A DNA stretch of 64,000 nt from positions 521,329 through 585,328 of the forward strand of contig NW_004457554.1 in assembly GCF_000313135.1 (NCBI RefSeq), written 5' to 3'. Made by a program: the position numbers and the translations under genes. The stretch comes from Acanthamoeba castellanii str. Neff (Eukaryota; Discosea; Longamoebia; Acanthamoebidae). The notes beneath the pieces were generated by a model. The model was not told where the DNA came from and did no database searches. It saw only the letters and a list, made by a program, of their open reading frames with translations. This document shows positions 27,636 to 39,732 of this stretch, piece by piece (the stretch's first letter is position 1; every line of letters starts with the position of its first letter).

Positions 27636-30600
27636 ATGATCCACTGCTTCATAAGTGGGCAGCAGGAGGAGGGGGAGAGGATCAAGGTGCCCGAGAGCAC
27701 GAGGGAGCGCGCCCAGATGCCGACCGCCACCGACGCCCTCTGGCAACGGCGGCTGAGCGAGCAGCCCACCCGCCAACTGCGCCCCCTCACCGCACCGCTA
27801 CTCCACACCCTACGCAACCTGCCCCTCGGCTTCAGGTCTTCCAGCCCCCCCCCCAAACCATGTAGCCTGTGCGTGTGTGCCGTGCGTGTCGTGTCGTGCC
27901 GCGGTTGCTGATGCACGACAACACGCATGGCACACACACCACACACTCACGCACACGCCATGCAGGCTGTGGCGACAGGCGCGCGAGGAGCGCGGCGGGC
28001 GCGATCCGGTATTGGACGCGAGCGGCGGGCAGGCGAGCAGCAGCGGACTGCCGGCGGGCGGCATGGGCGGCGGCTGCGTGGGCCGCAGCTGGCGCGGCGA
28101 CTTCGAGCCGGGCCTCATTCTTCCCAACGGCCGCGGCCAGGCGCCAGTCGTGCCCGCCAACCAGTTCTCCGTCTTCATCGAGCCCGACGGCGGTACCGCC
28201 CGCGTCCGCCACCTTGTGTGTGTGTCGTGTGTGTCGTGTGTCTCGTGTGTGTGTGTTGTTAGACCTCAGGCGCAACCGGTAACTCTCATTCTTGTTACTC
28301 GGCACCAGAGGACAGCGAGGCCACGGTGCTCAACCCGGGCATACCTCCGACCGACCGGTACGCGAATGTCGGTGTGGCGTGTGCGGTTGCTGTGTGTGTG
28401 TGTGTGTGTGTCGTGTGTGGTATGGTGGCGAGCTGATGTGGGCCGTTGGGAGAGCAGGCTGGGTGCGTGGGACTGGTCGTTCGTGGGCGAGGAGAGCTAC
28501 TACAGCGCGCTCTTCCCTCGCGCGTGGACCGTCTACGACGAACCCGAGCCGCGGCTGCGCCTCACCTCTCGCCAGATCTCACCCGTACGTTTTCCCCTGT
28601 TCGTGTGCGTGTGCGTGTGCGTGTGCGGTTGACTGGAGCCAATCGATCGCGCCCCGTGTATGTGTGCAGGTCATAGGAAACAACTACAAAGAGAGCAGCT
28701 TGCCGGCGTGCGTCTTCGTGTGGACGCTCGAGAACCTGGACCAGGAGGACGAGATCACCGCGTCGCTCATGTTCACCTGGCAGAACGGCACCGGCGCCGC
28801 CTCCGACGCGCTGGGCGGCCACGCCAACACCCCCTTCACCCGACCGCACCCCGAACGTACGGCCTTTTATTTTATTTATATTTAATATGTATTAATTATA
28901 AATTTATTTGATTTATTATAATAAGGTATTTTTTAATGATAAACGTCAGAGATTAATTAAAGTGCTGACGAAGCTATGCGCGCAGGAGATGACACCATAA
29001 CAGGTGTGGTGATGGACCACACGCAGTGGCGCGTGGACGAGCGTGGAGGGAAGACGCACGCCTCGAGCGAGCCGCTGTCGTTCGCCATCGCCGCGTCGTC
29101 GCCCGACAGCGACGCGCACATCACCGTGCGCTCGTGCTGGGCCACCAACTCGGACGGGGCCGAGGTGTGGAAGGTACGCCACACCCGCATCCGCCTGGCC
29201 GCGCCACACATTCTGTCGAGATTGCGATCGGCCCCGACTAACCAACCCTGGGCCTTGCAGGACTTCAAGCGGAGCGGCGCGCTGGAGGAGAACTGGGACG
29301 CCCTGGGCAAGGCCTCGCAGGAGGGCCAGACGCTCGGCGCCGCCATCGCCGTCCGCGTGACGATCCCACCCGGCGAACACAGACAGGTGCGACCAACACA
29401 CACACACACACACACACACCGCACACACCGCACACACCGCACACGTGATAATCACAATCGCACACACGCAGGTGGAGTTTGCGCTGGCGTGGGACCATCC
29501 TGTGGTGGAGTTCGGAGCGGGTCGACGCTACACGCGGCGCTACACCCGCTTCTACTCGCAGCACGGCGACAGCGCAGCGCAGCTGGCCTGTGACGCCCTC
29601 GTGCAGTACCCGCAGTGGGAGCGCCTCATCGAACAGTGGCAGGCCCCGATTCTCGACGACAAACGCCTTCCCGGCTGGTACGCACCCCCGCATTCCAACG
29701 TATTTCACGCATTCCCTACATTCTTGAGTGTTGATGTGTAACTCATTTGACGTTGATAAATAGGTACAAGGTAATGACACTATATTAATGCGTTGGGCTT
29801 CCCCAGTGTACCCCAACGCAGCCGATTACATGGCTACACTTGTGGCACTAACGACGCACGCACACACGCACGCATACACGCACGCACACGGTGACACACG
29901 ACGCACGCAATGTCGATGCAGAGCGCGCTGTTCAATGAGTTGTACTGCCTTGTCAGCGGCGGCACGGTGTGGCTGCAGGACGAACTTTCGGCGAAGGAAG
30001 AGAAGCCACGACGAGAGAAGCGCGAGACCGATGGCCAAGAGGAAGAGCAGAGCGACGTTGGCCGCTGGGCGTGCCTGGAGAGCCAAGAGGTACGCAGTGC
30101 CGCCCAGCCGCTGGGACAACTGTGTTCAGGCGGGCGGCTGCGGGAGTGGGTCTCTAACGCGCATGTGGGTTGGCGCCAACAGCACCGGCTCTACAACGCC
30201 AGCGATGCCCTCTTCTACGCCTCGTTTGCGCTCATCGCCAACTGGCCGCAGCTGCAGCTCGCCCTGCAGAGAGAGGTCGCCGCGTACGCGTCTTAAGACT
30301 CCCGGCTCGCCCCGCGTCGTTCCTTCTCACTTTTCTCTTTCGCTCTTTCTCTTTCGCTTTCTTTCTTTGTTTCGCCGATGACCCAGGGCGACGCTGCGCG
30401 AGGACAGCAGAATGGTGGACGTGTTGGCCACCGGCAGGCAGGCGCCCAACAAGGTGCATTGTCAACACACTTGCCTCTACCTCCCCCACGCTTACGCGAG
30501 GCCTGTACCGCGTGCGTGCGTGCTGTGGATGTCGTGAACAGGTGCGAGGAGCGGTGCCGTACGACATGGGCACGCCCGCAGACGACCCCTGGGTGGCGCT

Positions 30601-32071
30601 CAACGCCTACAACATACACGAAACCTCCTCTTGGAAGGGTAAGCTGGGCCTTCTCCCGGCTTCGCACCTCTCACCTTCCACCGAGCTCACCGAAGCCGCA
30701 GATCTGAACAGCAAGTTCGTGCTCGGGGTCTACCGCGACTTTGTGGCGACGCAGGACAAGCGCTTCCTGGCCGATGTGTGGCCCGCAGTCGACGCCGCCC
30801 TCCGCCACCTCCAGCAATTCGACAGGTGAGCCCCACCACCAACGACACGACACGACACGACCACGACCACGACACGACACACTCACGCACCAGCGCAGGA
30901 ACAAGGACGGAATGATAGAGAACGAGGGCCTGCCCGACCAAACCTACCACAGCTGGACGTACGTATCGCCCGCGTGCGCCGGCGCCATTAGGGTCGATTC
31001 CATGCTTTCGCTCAACTGTGGTGGCGGGCGTTGGCTGCAGTGCGACGGGAGTAAGTGCGTACAGCGGTGGTCTGTGGGTGGCGGCCCTGAGCGCAGCGTG
31101 CGCCATGGCCCAGGCACTGCAGCTGGCCGACGACTCGGTCGCCCAGCACTACCGCGACCTGCACCAATCCGCGGCCCGCGTCTACAACGAGTCCTTGTGG
31201 AACCCCAGCGTACGCTTCAGCGCTCGCCATTTACATTTGCATTTGCAATACATTGAAACGTTTGCGTTTACGTTTCAGGGCTATTTCAACTATGACACGT
31301 CGACGAGCACGCATCACGACAGCATCCAGGCCGATCAGCTCTGCGGGCAGTGGTACGCTCGAGCGTGCGGCCTGCCCTCCATCGCGCCGGACAAGCGGAT
31401 AGTCACCGCACTCAAGACCGTCTTTGCCAACAACGTCAAGAAGGCACACACACGCACACACACACACGCACACGCACACACACACACCAGCGCTGTGCGT
31501 CCACACCCAGCCACTCACTCTCCACTTAACCACATACGACACCCGCACGGCGCACAGTTCAACGAAGGCAAGCGAGGGGCGGTCAACGGCATGCGACCGG
31601 ACGGCAGAGTCGACTACGCGTGCCTGCACTCCTCCGAGGTACGGCGCCCCTTTCGTCACCGCAGTGCCGAGAGAGGTTGGTTGGCTCTGAGTTGGCTGAG
31701 TTGCGGCGGCGGCGGCGGCGACGACGACCGTGCAGGCGTGGCCCGGTACGACGTTCGCGCTGGCGGCGTGCATGATGGGCGAAGGGCTGGTCGACCAGGC
31801 CTTCATCACCGCTGCCGGCGTCTGCGGGTCCATCTACGAAGACCTGGGCTACTGGTTCCGCACGCCCGAGGTTCGCACACACACCGCACACACGCGCGCA
31901 CACACGTGTGTGTTTCGTGAGCGCTTACGCTGTGGTTGGCAGGCGTGGGATGGGAGCGGCAACTATCGAGCCCTGGGCCACATGCGACCGCTCGCCATCT
32001 GGGCCATGCAATGGGCCTGGACCCAGCGCAATCACCGCCTCTCTTCTGCCTCCACACCAACGTCTTCATGA
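27636..32071 (+). CDS. GBA2: Non-lysosomal glucosylceramidase (GBA2, GH116)
   Basis: Twenty exons sum to 870 residues in frame. The N-terminal beta-domain has [15 protein letters not shown] and [12 protein letters not shown]. The catalytic (alpha/alpha)6 domain holds the nucleophile Glu in ALFNELY and the acid/base Asp in DQTYHSW, followed by [30 protein letters not shown] and [13 protein letters not shown] near the C-terminus. GBA2-type enzymes hydrolyse glucosylceramide to glucose and ceramide on the cytosolic face of ER/Golgi or plasma membrane. Exon 9 is only 7 nt (29764-29770) and supplies WYK before SALFNELY. The intron at 31444 has a GC donor. Between 28193 and 28308 a further micro-exon cannot be excluded. 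Confidence 0.93.
29764..29770 (+). other. GBA2: 7-nt micro-exon of the GBA2-type gene
   Basis: GTACAAG is flanked by AAATAG upstream and GTAATG downstream. It joins TG from exon 8 to AGC of exon 10, giving W-Y-K-S-A-L-F-N-E, which agrees with the conserved residues before the nucleophile. Skipping it would shift the frame. Confidence 0.85.
31444..31557 (+). other. GBA2: Probable GC-AG intron in GBA2-type gene
   Basis: The exon ends NNVKK at AAG|GCACAC and resumes at CAG|TTCAACG (FNEGKRG). The donor is identical in context to the GC donor proposed in POLR3B. The body is CA-rich. Confidence 0.7.
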
Positions 32072-32179
32072 GTCGTCTTCGTGTCGACTTTCATAAATCG
32101 GACCAATGGTGGCGCGGGTGACCCCCGATATGAAACTTAGGTGAAGACAACAAAACCAGACCACTGCCCGAACTAAAAG

Positions 32180-32605
32180 ATGAAGATGGACCGGTCCTTC
32201 GTGGTGGTGCTCCTCTTGGCGGTGGTGGCTGCGGTGGTGGCAGGGCAGCAGATGACGACCATCAACATCGCCTCGTCGTGCAACGGGAACTGCGCGCAGT
32301 CGTTCGGCCCGATGAACAACAGCACCTGCCCCAAGCTCCAGGCCAAGCTCATCGCGAGTCCCTTCAACTGCATGAACGCGAGCTGCAGCATGTCGCTCAG
32401 CATCTCGGCCGACTCGCAGAACCTCAACTTTTCCATCTACAAGGACAGCAACCTGTGCAACGCGCAGTGCGGCGGCGTGTTCGTGCCGTTCGACATCGTG
32501 AACGAGCTCAAGACGAGCACCTGCTGCGGGTTCGCTCCCGACCACATCAAGGCGAGGACCGCAGTCGACTACATCTGCAGCGAGCTCTACGACAAGGCCT
32601 GGTAA
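32180..32605 (+). CDS. Small secreted Cys-rich protein, unknown function
   Basis: A single exon encodes 141 residues with no intron. The N-terminus (MKMDRSFVVVLLLAVVAAVVAG) is a clear signal peptide. The mature part has ten cysteines (SSCNGNC, NSTC, NCMNASC, NLCNAQC, STCC, DYIC), an even number that would allow five disulphides, and several N-x-S/T sites. I do not recognise a family. It lies 108 bp downstream of the GBA2-type gene in the same orientation. Codon use is strongly GC3-biased like its neighbours, so it looks native and expressed. A secreted or cyst-wall-associated role would be a guess. Confidence 0.75.
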   Translation: MKMDRSFVVVLLLAVVAAVVAGQQMTTINIASSCNGNCAQSFGPMNNSTCPKLQAKLIASPFNCMNASCSMSLSISADSQNLNFSIYKDSNLCNAQCGGVFVPFDIVNELKTSTCCGFAPDHIKARTAVDYICSELYDKAW

Positions 32606-33854
32606 AATATAGTCTTGTGAGCCCTCTTCCACTGCTTAATGAAGGTCTCCTTGCCCCTTCTGGCAGATTGATGTCACACTCCTGAGCAGGCCTTCCCATT
32701 CTTCTTTGTCTCAGTGGCAAGGAGTGTGCTTGTGATGAAACTTGTTCTTGCCACTTATTATTGGGCGTTATTAAAAATAATTTTTTCTTTTTAATAATGC
32801 ACAGTTGGTTGGCTTTTTGTTTTGGGGCATGAGGAGATAACATGATGCACAAACCACACACATAAACAAAAACTTGCCTTCACCTTCTTTTGGTGATGAG
32901 GAGTAGATGTGGTGATATAGTGGAGCACTGCTGGCAGACCAGCATGCACTTTCCCCAGTCAGTGGTGGCCATGGCAAACGTTCCATCAGCCTGCAACAGC
33001 AACCTTGAACCTGTTGTCAAGAGCATCACCAATGACAAAGAACTTGTCCTCCTTTGAAATGAGATGTCACAATGGAAATTTTGTTGTGCTAAAATTGTGT
33101 GAGATTTGACATGCTAGACTGTGGCTGATAACTGATATTGAGGACTGGAGATCCAAAAGATTTCACAAAAACCTGGAATTTGTGGAGTTAAAAGTGATTT
33201 ATGAGTGTGAAATGGAGCTGTTGTGGTGGAATTTAATCTTCAGGAATAGTGCTCCAATTCAGCACAAATATGGAGAATGAAGTTCAGTCCATTTCACATG
33301 AGCACAAGTTAACCTGAGGGTATCCTCTAGCAATCTTCCCATCCTACTCTCATCATTTTTGTTTCAGTGGTGCCTATGCAGAATTTTGGCCATACACAGC
33401 TCAAGAGCATGCTTAACAAGCACTCCAACACTCCCAAGCTGATAAAGCAGTGAGCACTCACTGTTGGACAAGCTGGCCAAACAAGGCCAGCTTCTTGTTG
33501 CCAGGTACCGGAGGAGAGAAGAGGGAAAATGGGAAAGAAAAGATAATGCGATCTGGGGAGGCGGTGCACTCGTGAGGAGGACCCGCAACCACCACCTCGC
33601 GCAGACATCCGAACACCAAGCTACCTTCTTCTCTTCTCCCTTTCCTGATCTTCAAGCTAAAGCAAGAAGGGGCGAGCCGAGGACTCGATTCCGCGCTCTC
33701 TAGGGTGAGAAGGCCCTCGTGCGGCATTCTGCCTTTCCTGAATCTCCCGCGAGCCCCTCATCTCATCACCTCTTCCCCGGCAACCCTACAAGGCCGTCCA
33801 TCTTCCAACGCGTAGAGCAAATCAGCCCTTTGACTTCTTCTACACACGCGAGAG
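32606..33854. other. 1.25-kb low-GC intergenic island
   Basis: From about 32620 to 33460 base composition drops well below the neighbouring genes and no GC3-biased reading frame exists. Short minus-strand stretches look faintly protein-like: about 33055-32900, with DKFFVIGDALDNRFKV and then TTDWGKCMLV, and about 33500-33370, with LYQLGSVGVLVKHALELC. None forms a recognisable domain. A perfect 9-bp inverted repeat (AAGCTGGCC, 6-nt loop) sits at 33470-33493. The right part (33500-33854) is the likely 5' leader of the calcineurin gene. Confidence 0.4.
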
Positions 33855-36800
33855 ATGGAAACGCGTTCGGAACAGCGACGACGAGAGCTGTCCGAGAGAC
33901 GGCAACGGGCCACCAAACTCATCAGCCGCAAATGGGAGGAGGGCGCGACCTCGCCCCGTGGCGAATCGGTTCGTTTTCTTTTCTTCCCCCTCCATCTTCC
34001 ATCTTCCATTTCATTATGCTTCTACTTCTTATTTGTCATCTCTTGTGTTCCATGTGTCATGTGCGTGTGCGGTGTGCGTGCGGTGCGATGGGCGCAGGTG
34101 CAAGACCAAAGCGGCAGTTTGTCGCCACCTACATCGCCACCGTCGGGCGGTGGCGGGAGGACCAGCGCTCTCGCCGCCTCCGCGCCCGCGCCCGATGTGA
34201 GCGACGACGAGCGGCAGCGCGAGGAGCGGCTGGCCCGGCGCGAGGAGCGAAGGCGACAGCGCGAGGAGGAGGAGCGCGAGCACCTCAACCGGCTCGAGGA
34301 GCGACGCAGGCGGCGCGAGGAGCTCAAGGCCCAGATCGGTACCTCGCCCTCGGGCTCGCGTCGCTCCATCTCTGTGTCCGACCCTGTCCCAGTCTCTTCC
34401 TCTTCTCCTTCATCTTCATCTTCTTCTTCTTCATCGTCGTCGTCGTCGTCTTCTTCGTCGTCTTCGTCTTCTTCATCACCACCGCCGAAGCCAACGTCGT
34501 CGCCATTCTCATCGTTGCCGACCGCCGATTCGCTGTGCACCTCGCCGCCCAAGACGTCGCCGCGGTCGTCCACGTCCCACGCGAGCTCGGCGGACGGCGC
34601 CGACCCGGCGCCGCTGGTCTCCCCGCGCCGCAGCCAGTCGGTGCGCCAGAGCAGCGACGGCGGCGGCCAGCGCACGTCGCCGCGCAACTCGCCGCGTCGC
34701 ACGGCCGCGGGCAGCATGATCGCGCTGGGCAGCGGCAGTGACAGAGCGACGACGTCGCCTTGCGAAAGCCCGCGCAGCGAGGGCGAGACCAAGGAGGAGC
34801 GGGCCAAGCTGCGCGGCGCGCTGCTCGAGCTCGAGGAGCTGCAGAAGGCCAACGAGAAGGACCTCATGAAGCGCGAGAGCTTCCTCGACCTCCAGTCGCT
34901 CGTCACCCACATGTCCGGCGGCGGTCCCGCCTCGTCGCCCGTGGCCTCGCTCCTCAACAGCACCGCGGGCTCGTCCACGCCGCTGGCCTCCATCGCCAGC
35001 CTCGCCACCCTGCAGAGCAACGCAGCGGCCACCACCACCAACGGCAGCAGCAGCAACAACGCGCAGCAGCCCCGGAAGGAGGTGCTGTCGCCGCGGGAGA
35101 GCGCCCGGGCGGCGAAGCAGGCGAAGAAGGACATCTCCAAGCACTCGAAAGAGCTCGAGGCCGCGGCGGCGGCAGGTGGCGGGAAGAAGAAGGGGTCGAC
35201 CCTGCTGGGCAAGCTCAAGCTGCCCTCGCCCACCATGAACCGCAAGAAGACCCGCCCAGAGAGTACGTGGGTCCTCTGAGCATCACAGATTGCATTGCGT
35301 GTCGTGTGCTGCGTGTGACTGTGTGCGCACACGCGTGTGTGTGTCGTGTTCCCACGTGGCAACTGCTCACTTTTTCTTCGTGTGCAGCGACCGTAGACCC
35401 GATACCCGCGTTCGCCTCCCCAACGACGCCGCAAAAGGGTACTCTCACTTGCGCTATTTATTCATTCAGTTTGTGTTATTTTATTATTTACTTATTTATT
35501 TATTTGATCTCTTATCGACGCCAGCCAAGGAGGACAAGAAGAAGGCGCAGCTGCGCAACTACACGATTGCCGGCGGGAGGGGCGTGCAGCATGAGCTCCC
35601 GCTCGGCGTGTCGTGGAAGGACCTCAAGGCCATCCTCGCCAGCAGCAACGCGCCCACCACAGAGCGCATGGTCAAGTCCCTGCCCCTGCCCCGAGAGTAC
35701 GTGTGCACCACGCTCTCTCTCTCTCTCTCTCTCTCTCTTTCGTTTTCGTTTTCGTTGTCGTTGTCGTTTCGTTTTCTCTTTCTTTCCTTTCCCCCCTATT
35801 GCTTCTGTCAGCCTTAGTTTCGTCTGTCGCTCGCAGCACGCGCTTGACGCGAGAGGAGCTGTTCGGCAGCCGCAGCGTGCCCAACCTTCAGGTGCTGCGG
35901 AAGCACCTGTTCGAAGAAGGTACGCGCGCAGCACATGTGGCCCACACCGGTGTGGTGACTCCACCACCCGGCCCAACGTTGATGACCAACCAACCAACCA
36001 ACCAACCAACCAACCAACCAACCACCGGCCAGGTCGTTTGGAAATCGATCTGGCGAAGGAGATACTGGCCAAGGGCAAGGCCCTGTTTGCCGCGTGCCCC
36101 AACGTTCTCCAAATCACCGGCCCGCTGGCCAGTACGTCCTCGCCTCCCTTGCGTCACCCCTAGGTGGGTGGTGGGCGACACCCCAGCTCGAGTCTGGCTG
36201 GGGGGGGGGGTATGTTGTGCATGTGGTCGCCTGACACTGACCCGGCTCCCACCACCCAACCACCACCCAAACAATCAAAGTTTGCGGAGACGTGCACGGC
36301 CAGTACTACGACATGCTCACTCTGATGGACACGGCGGGTCAGCCCAAGGACACGCCCTATCTCTTCCTCGGCGATTATGTCGATAGGTCCGGCCTCAAAA
36401 CCATCGATCGATGCCCGTGAGAGGGGTACCATTGTGCTGACGCGCGTTTGGTGTGCGTGTCGGTGGTGGTCGACCACAGGGGCTGCTTCTCGACGGAGGT
36501 GTGCTTCTATCTGACGGCGTGCAAGATCAACTATCCGCAGACGTTCCACCTGCTGCGCGGCAACCACGAGTGCCGACAACTGGCCGAGTTTTTCAACTTC
36601 AAGGCCGAATGTACAATCCACAGCAGCGCACGACACGACACACGCAACGCGACACGTCGCGTTTGGTTTGCTGACGTGGTGAGCTGTGTGCAGGTAAGAG
36701 TAAGTACGAGGAGTCTATTTATACGGAGTTTATGGAGATGTTCGATGCGCTGCCGTTGGCCGCGGTCGTCGACACCCAGCAGGGCAAGTATTTGGCCGTG

Positions 36801-38525
36801 CACGGTGGTCTCTCGCCCTTCATCAAGAACGTCGACGAGATCAAGAAACTCGACCGATTCTCCGAGCCGGTACGTGTGGGCGTGCATGTGTGTGTGCGAT
36901 GGTGCGTGTGCGGTTGTGCGTGTGCGGTGGTGCATGCACGTGTGCGATGGCGTGCGTGTTGCTAACACGAATCTACGCTTGCGACAACTCGGGGATGACT
37001 CATGCCAGCCCGACCAAGGAGCGTTCTGGTACTGCGTGATTGCTAAGAAGTAACTTTGTTCTCGTGGCTGGCGGCTCAGATGTTTTGTTGTTTTTTTATT
37101 ATTATTATCGACTTGCCAATCACATCGCAGTGATTTACTGTGGTCGGATCCATTGGTGGACCAGTACGATCTCAACGCGCGCGAGCACCAGACCGTGACC
37201 TACCTCTCCAACCGGAACCGCGGCTGCGGCTACCTCTACGGCTACAAGGCAGTCACAGAATTTTTGGTGCACCACCCTAACCACCTCCCCGCCACCTCAA
37301 CCCACCGCCTCCAAAGCGAGCTGACTGCTGACACACACGACACACACACACACACACACACACACAACAGGAAGCGAATCAGCTGCTGTCGGTGATTCGC
37401 GCGCACGAGGTGCAGCAGTACGGGTACGCCGAGCACTGGTTCAAGCAGGACTCGCTACGACCCGCCGACGACGAGACGGAGAATCCCACCCAACGCGTGC
37501 CGCCCGTCATCACGGTCTTCTCGGCCCCCAACTACTGCGATCTCTACCAGAACAAGGTACCCCCACGCTCCTCTCATTCACCCCACACGCATTCGCTGAA
37601 AGAAATCGTGCGTGTCGTTCTGTGTGCCGTGTGTCCCGTGTGTCGTGTGTGTCGTGCGTAGGGAGCGTTCATGTGGTTGCAAGCGGACGGCAAGTACGAG
37701 TTCAAGCAGATTTCGTGGACCACGCACCCGGCCTACCTCCCGCAGTTTATGAACGGCATCACGTTCTCCTTCCCCTTCATCGCCGAACAACGTACGTTGT
37801 CATATATGATGCACATTACTATTAATCGCACACGCACCACCGCACATGCACACACGCAGTCGTCGTCGTCTTCTTCTTCGTCGTCTTCTTCTTCTGCTTC
37901 TTACTGACCACGCGGGCACGCAGTGTCCAAGTTTTGCCTCACGATACTCAAATCGGTCGAAGAAGACGAGCAAATGGCCGCCGATTTCGCGTCAGAGGAA
38001 GAGTACGGCCTACCGCTGTACACTGTTCACTTGTTGGATATTTGCCGCGTGACCACTGCCTGGAATCGCGCCAACTAACGACCGAGCTTTCTACCAACAG
38101 ACACGCCGAGCGGATACGAAAGAAGGTGGAGACCGTGCGCAAGCTCATGATCATCATGAAGAAGCTCAGGTCAGTTCCAACCACAGCGCTCAGTTTCTTC
38201 GTCTCTGCTATGTCTTGAGACGTTTGGGGCTGATTGGTGGTGCGCACCACACACACACACGACACACACACGAAGGGAGGAGAATGTGAGCCAGCTTCCG
38301 GCCCAGGAGGCCGTCGAGGATCTCAAACAGAGGCGCATGGACCGGAGTACGTGCCACCCACCTCACCCATGTCCTTTGCTTCGTCTTCTTCTTCTTCGTC
38401 TTCGTCTTCTTGCTCAACGTTCTTTTGTTGTCTGTCCAGACCTGTCCGTGTTCGAGCGGGCGCTGCGAATCGACAAGAAGAACGAAGCGCGGCCCAAGGT
38501 CGACCGCCTCTACCGCACCCTCTGA
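33855..38525 (+). CDS. Calcineurin A (PP2B) catalytic subunit with long N-terminal extension
   Basis: The gene has many exons; the first are 33855-33968 and 34098-35262. The N-terminal about 450 residues are not phosphatase: an Arg/Glu-rich coiled coil ([20 protein letters not shown]), long Ser runs and SP-rich segments. The catalytic core follows with [38 protein letters not shown] and [10 protein letters not shown]. Downstream, FSFPFIAEQ (B-subunit-binding helix region) and [21 protein letters not shown] match the position and basic-amphipathic character of the calcineurin calmodulin-binding helix. Calcineurin is the Ca2+/calmodulin-dependent Ser/Thr phosphatase. The extension is unusual; animal calcineurin A starts shortly before the catalytic domain. 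Confidence 0.88.
34390..34495 (+). repeat. Ser-coding trinucleotide tract
   Basis: TCT/TCA/TCG triplets encode a run of about 30 serines in the calcineurin extension. Mixed codons suggest that the Ser tract is maintained rather than recently slipped. Confidence 0.8.
35986..36028 (+). repeat. ACCA tetranucleotide repeat in calcineurin intron
   Basis: About ten copies of ACCA lie just upstream of an intron acceptor (GGCCAG) in the calcineurin A gene. Confidence 0.8.
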
Positions 38526-39732
38526 GAGAGAGAGAGAGAGGGAGAAGGCGAGAGAAAGGCGAGAGAGAGCTGGCTGGTTGTGTTGTGTACATTACACCCC
38601 CACTGCGTTGAGGCGGGCAAATAAAGATAAATAATAAATAAACTTATACTAATAATAAATATATAAACATGTAGATGTTTGGTGTGTGTGGCACTGAAAA
38701 GGAATGTGTTTGGCGCGTTTCTTGTCCACCAAGGAAGAACGTTACCACGTGAGGTGGAACGCGAACGCGAGTGCGTCGGCTAGGCCCGCAACGCGCCTAG
38801 GTTCTCACAGAAGGTGGGAGAGGGGTAAGAAGATGGAGTTAATCACCACATGGTTCCAGTTCCATCGCCCCGCGGGTATTCCTCGTGCTGTTGGGAAGTG
38901 GCCCGACGCACCAACACACCCAACGAGTTGTGGGACTGGTGCAGAAAAACAGGGGCTCACCTGGAGCTATGTCAGCCCAAACAAGGATGAAGAAGATCAA
39001 GCGATAAGATCAGATCTTTCGCCTGTTCGTGGCCGCTTGTTGTTGGGGTCTCCTAGGGCACGGTTACGTAGCTGCTAACCAGCCAACACCAACCAACCCC
39101 TGGTGGCCATGAAAACCCAAACTGCGTTGTTGAAGAAAGATCTTGAGGTGGGCAGCAACCTCTACGGGGGAAGGAACTGCTGGACAGACACACCAACTCC
39201 TGCCTCTTCTGGGTGGTGGGCATTGGGTGTGTCAACCTCATCAACGGTTGATCGGGCCGGCTGGATTGGTGAAGACCACCTGGACGAACAAGGCAACTCG
39301 TGGAAACAGCCCGATCGGTGTTTGTTGGGGGTGTTCTGGTGCGTCTTGTCCGTTTCCAGGGGCCTCTCTTCCAGTCAAAACACAAAGCGACACTCCTCAC
39401 TCCCGACCGGCACGGTGGTCCCTTCTCCCTTCTCCAACTTCCGGGCCTCGGTTCGTTCGTTTTTGATCCCCTCTTCCTCTCTTCTTGTCAGTGCCATCTT
39501 CTATCGTTCTTCGTTTCGTGGCACTCTTGCACACGCGCTTGTTTCCAACTCGAGCTGCTGCTGCTGCAGGGGTTCGTCAGTCTATTTGTGTCTCTCTCCA
39601 TCATCTTCACCCACTTTTTTCGCCATTCGCAACAGATTAATCTAATCTCCACCTCCTGATTTGTGGCGCTACACGGACACAGCAGATTGTTGCCCTTGGT
39701 ACTCGGTAGATAGACAGCCTCGGCCAGCAAAG
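38526..39732. other. 1.2-kb intergenic region
   Basis: It begins with a GA-rich 3' UTR and an AT-rich stretch (38620-38680). I find no exon with family resemblance. The last 300 bp are pyrimidine-rich and are probably the promoter and leader of the ALKBH5-like gene. Confidence 0.4.

Noticed and set aside
32771..33608. Possible gene on the minus strand in the low-GC island
   Set aside because: Fragments change frame repeatedly and match no domain I recognise, so I list the region only as an intergenic observation.
38704..39078. Open frame of 124 codons in the intergenic region after calcineurin
   Set aside because: It has no family resemblance and no GC3 bias. It contains no conserved pattern and is probably chance.
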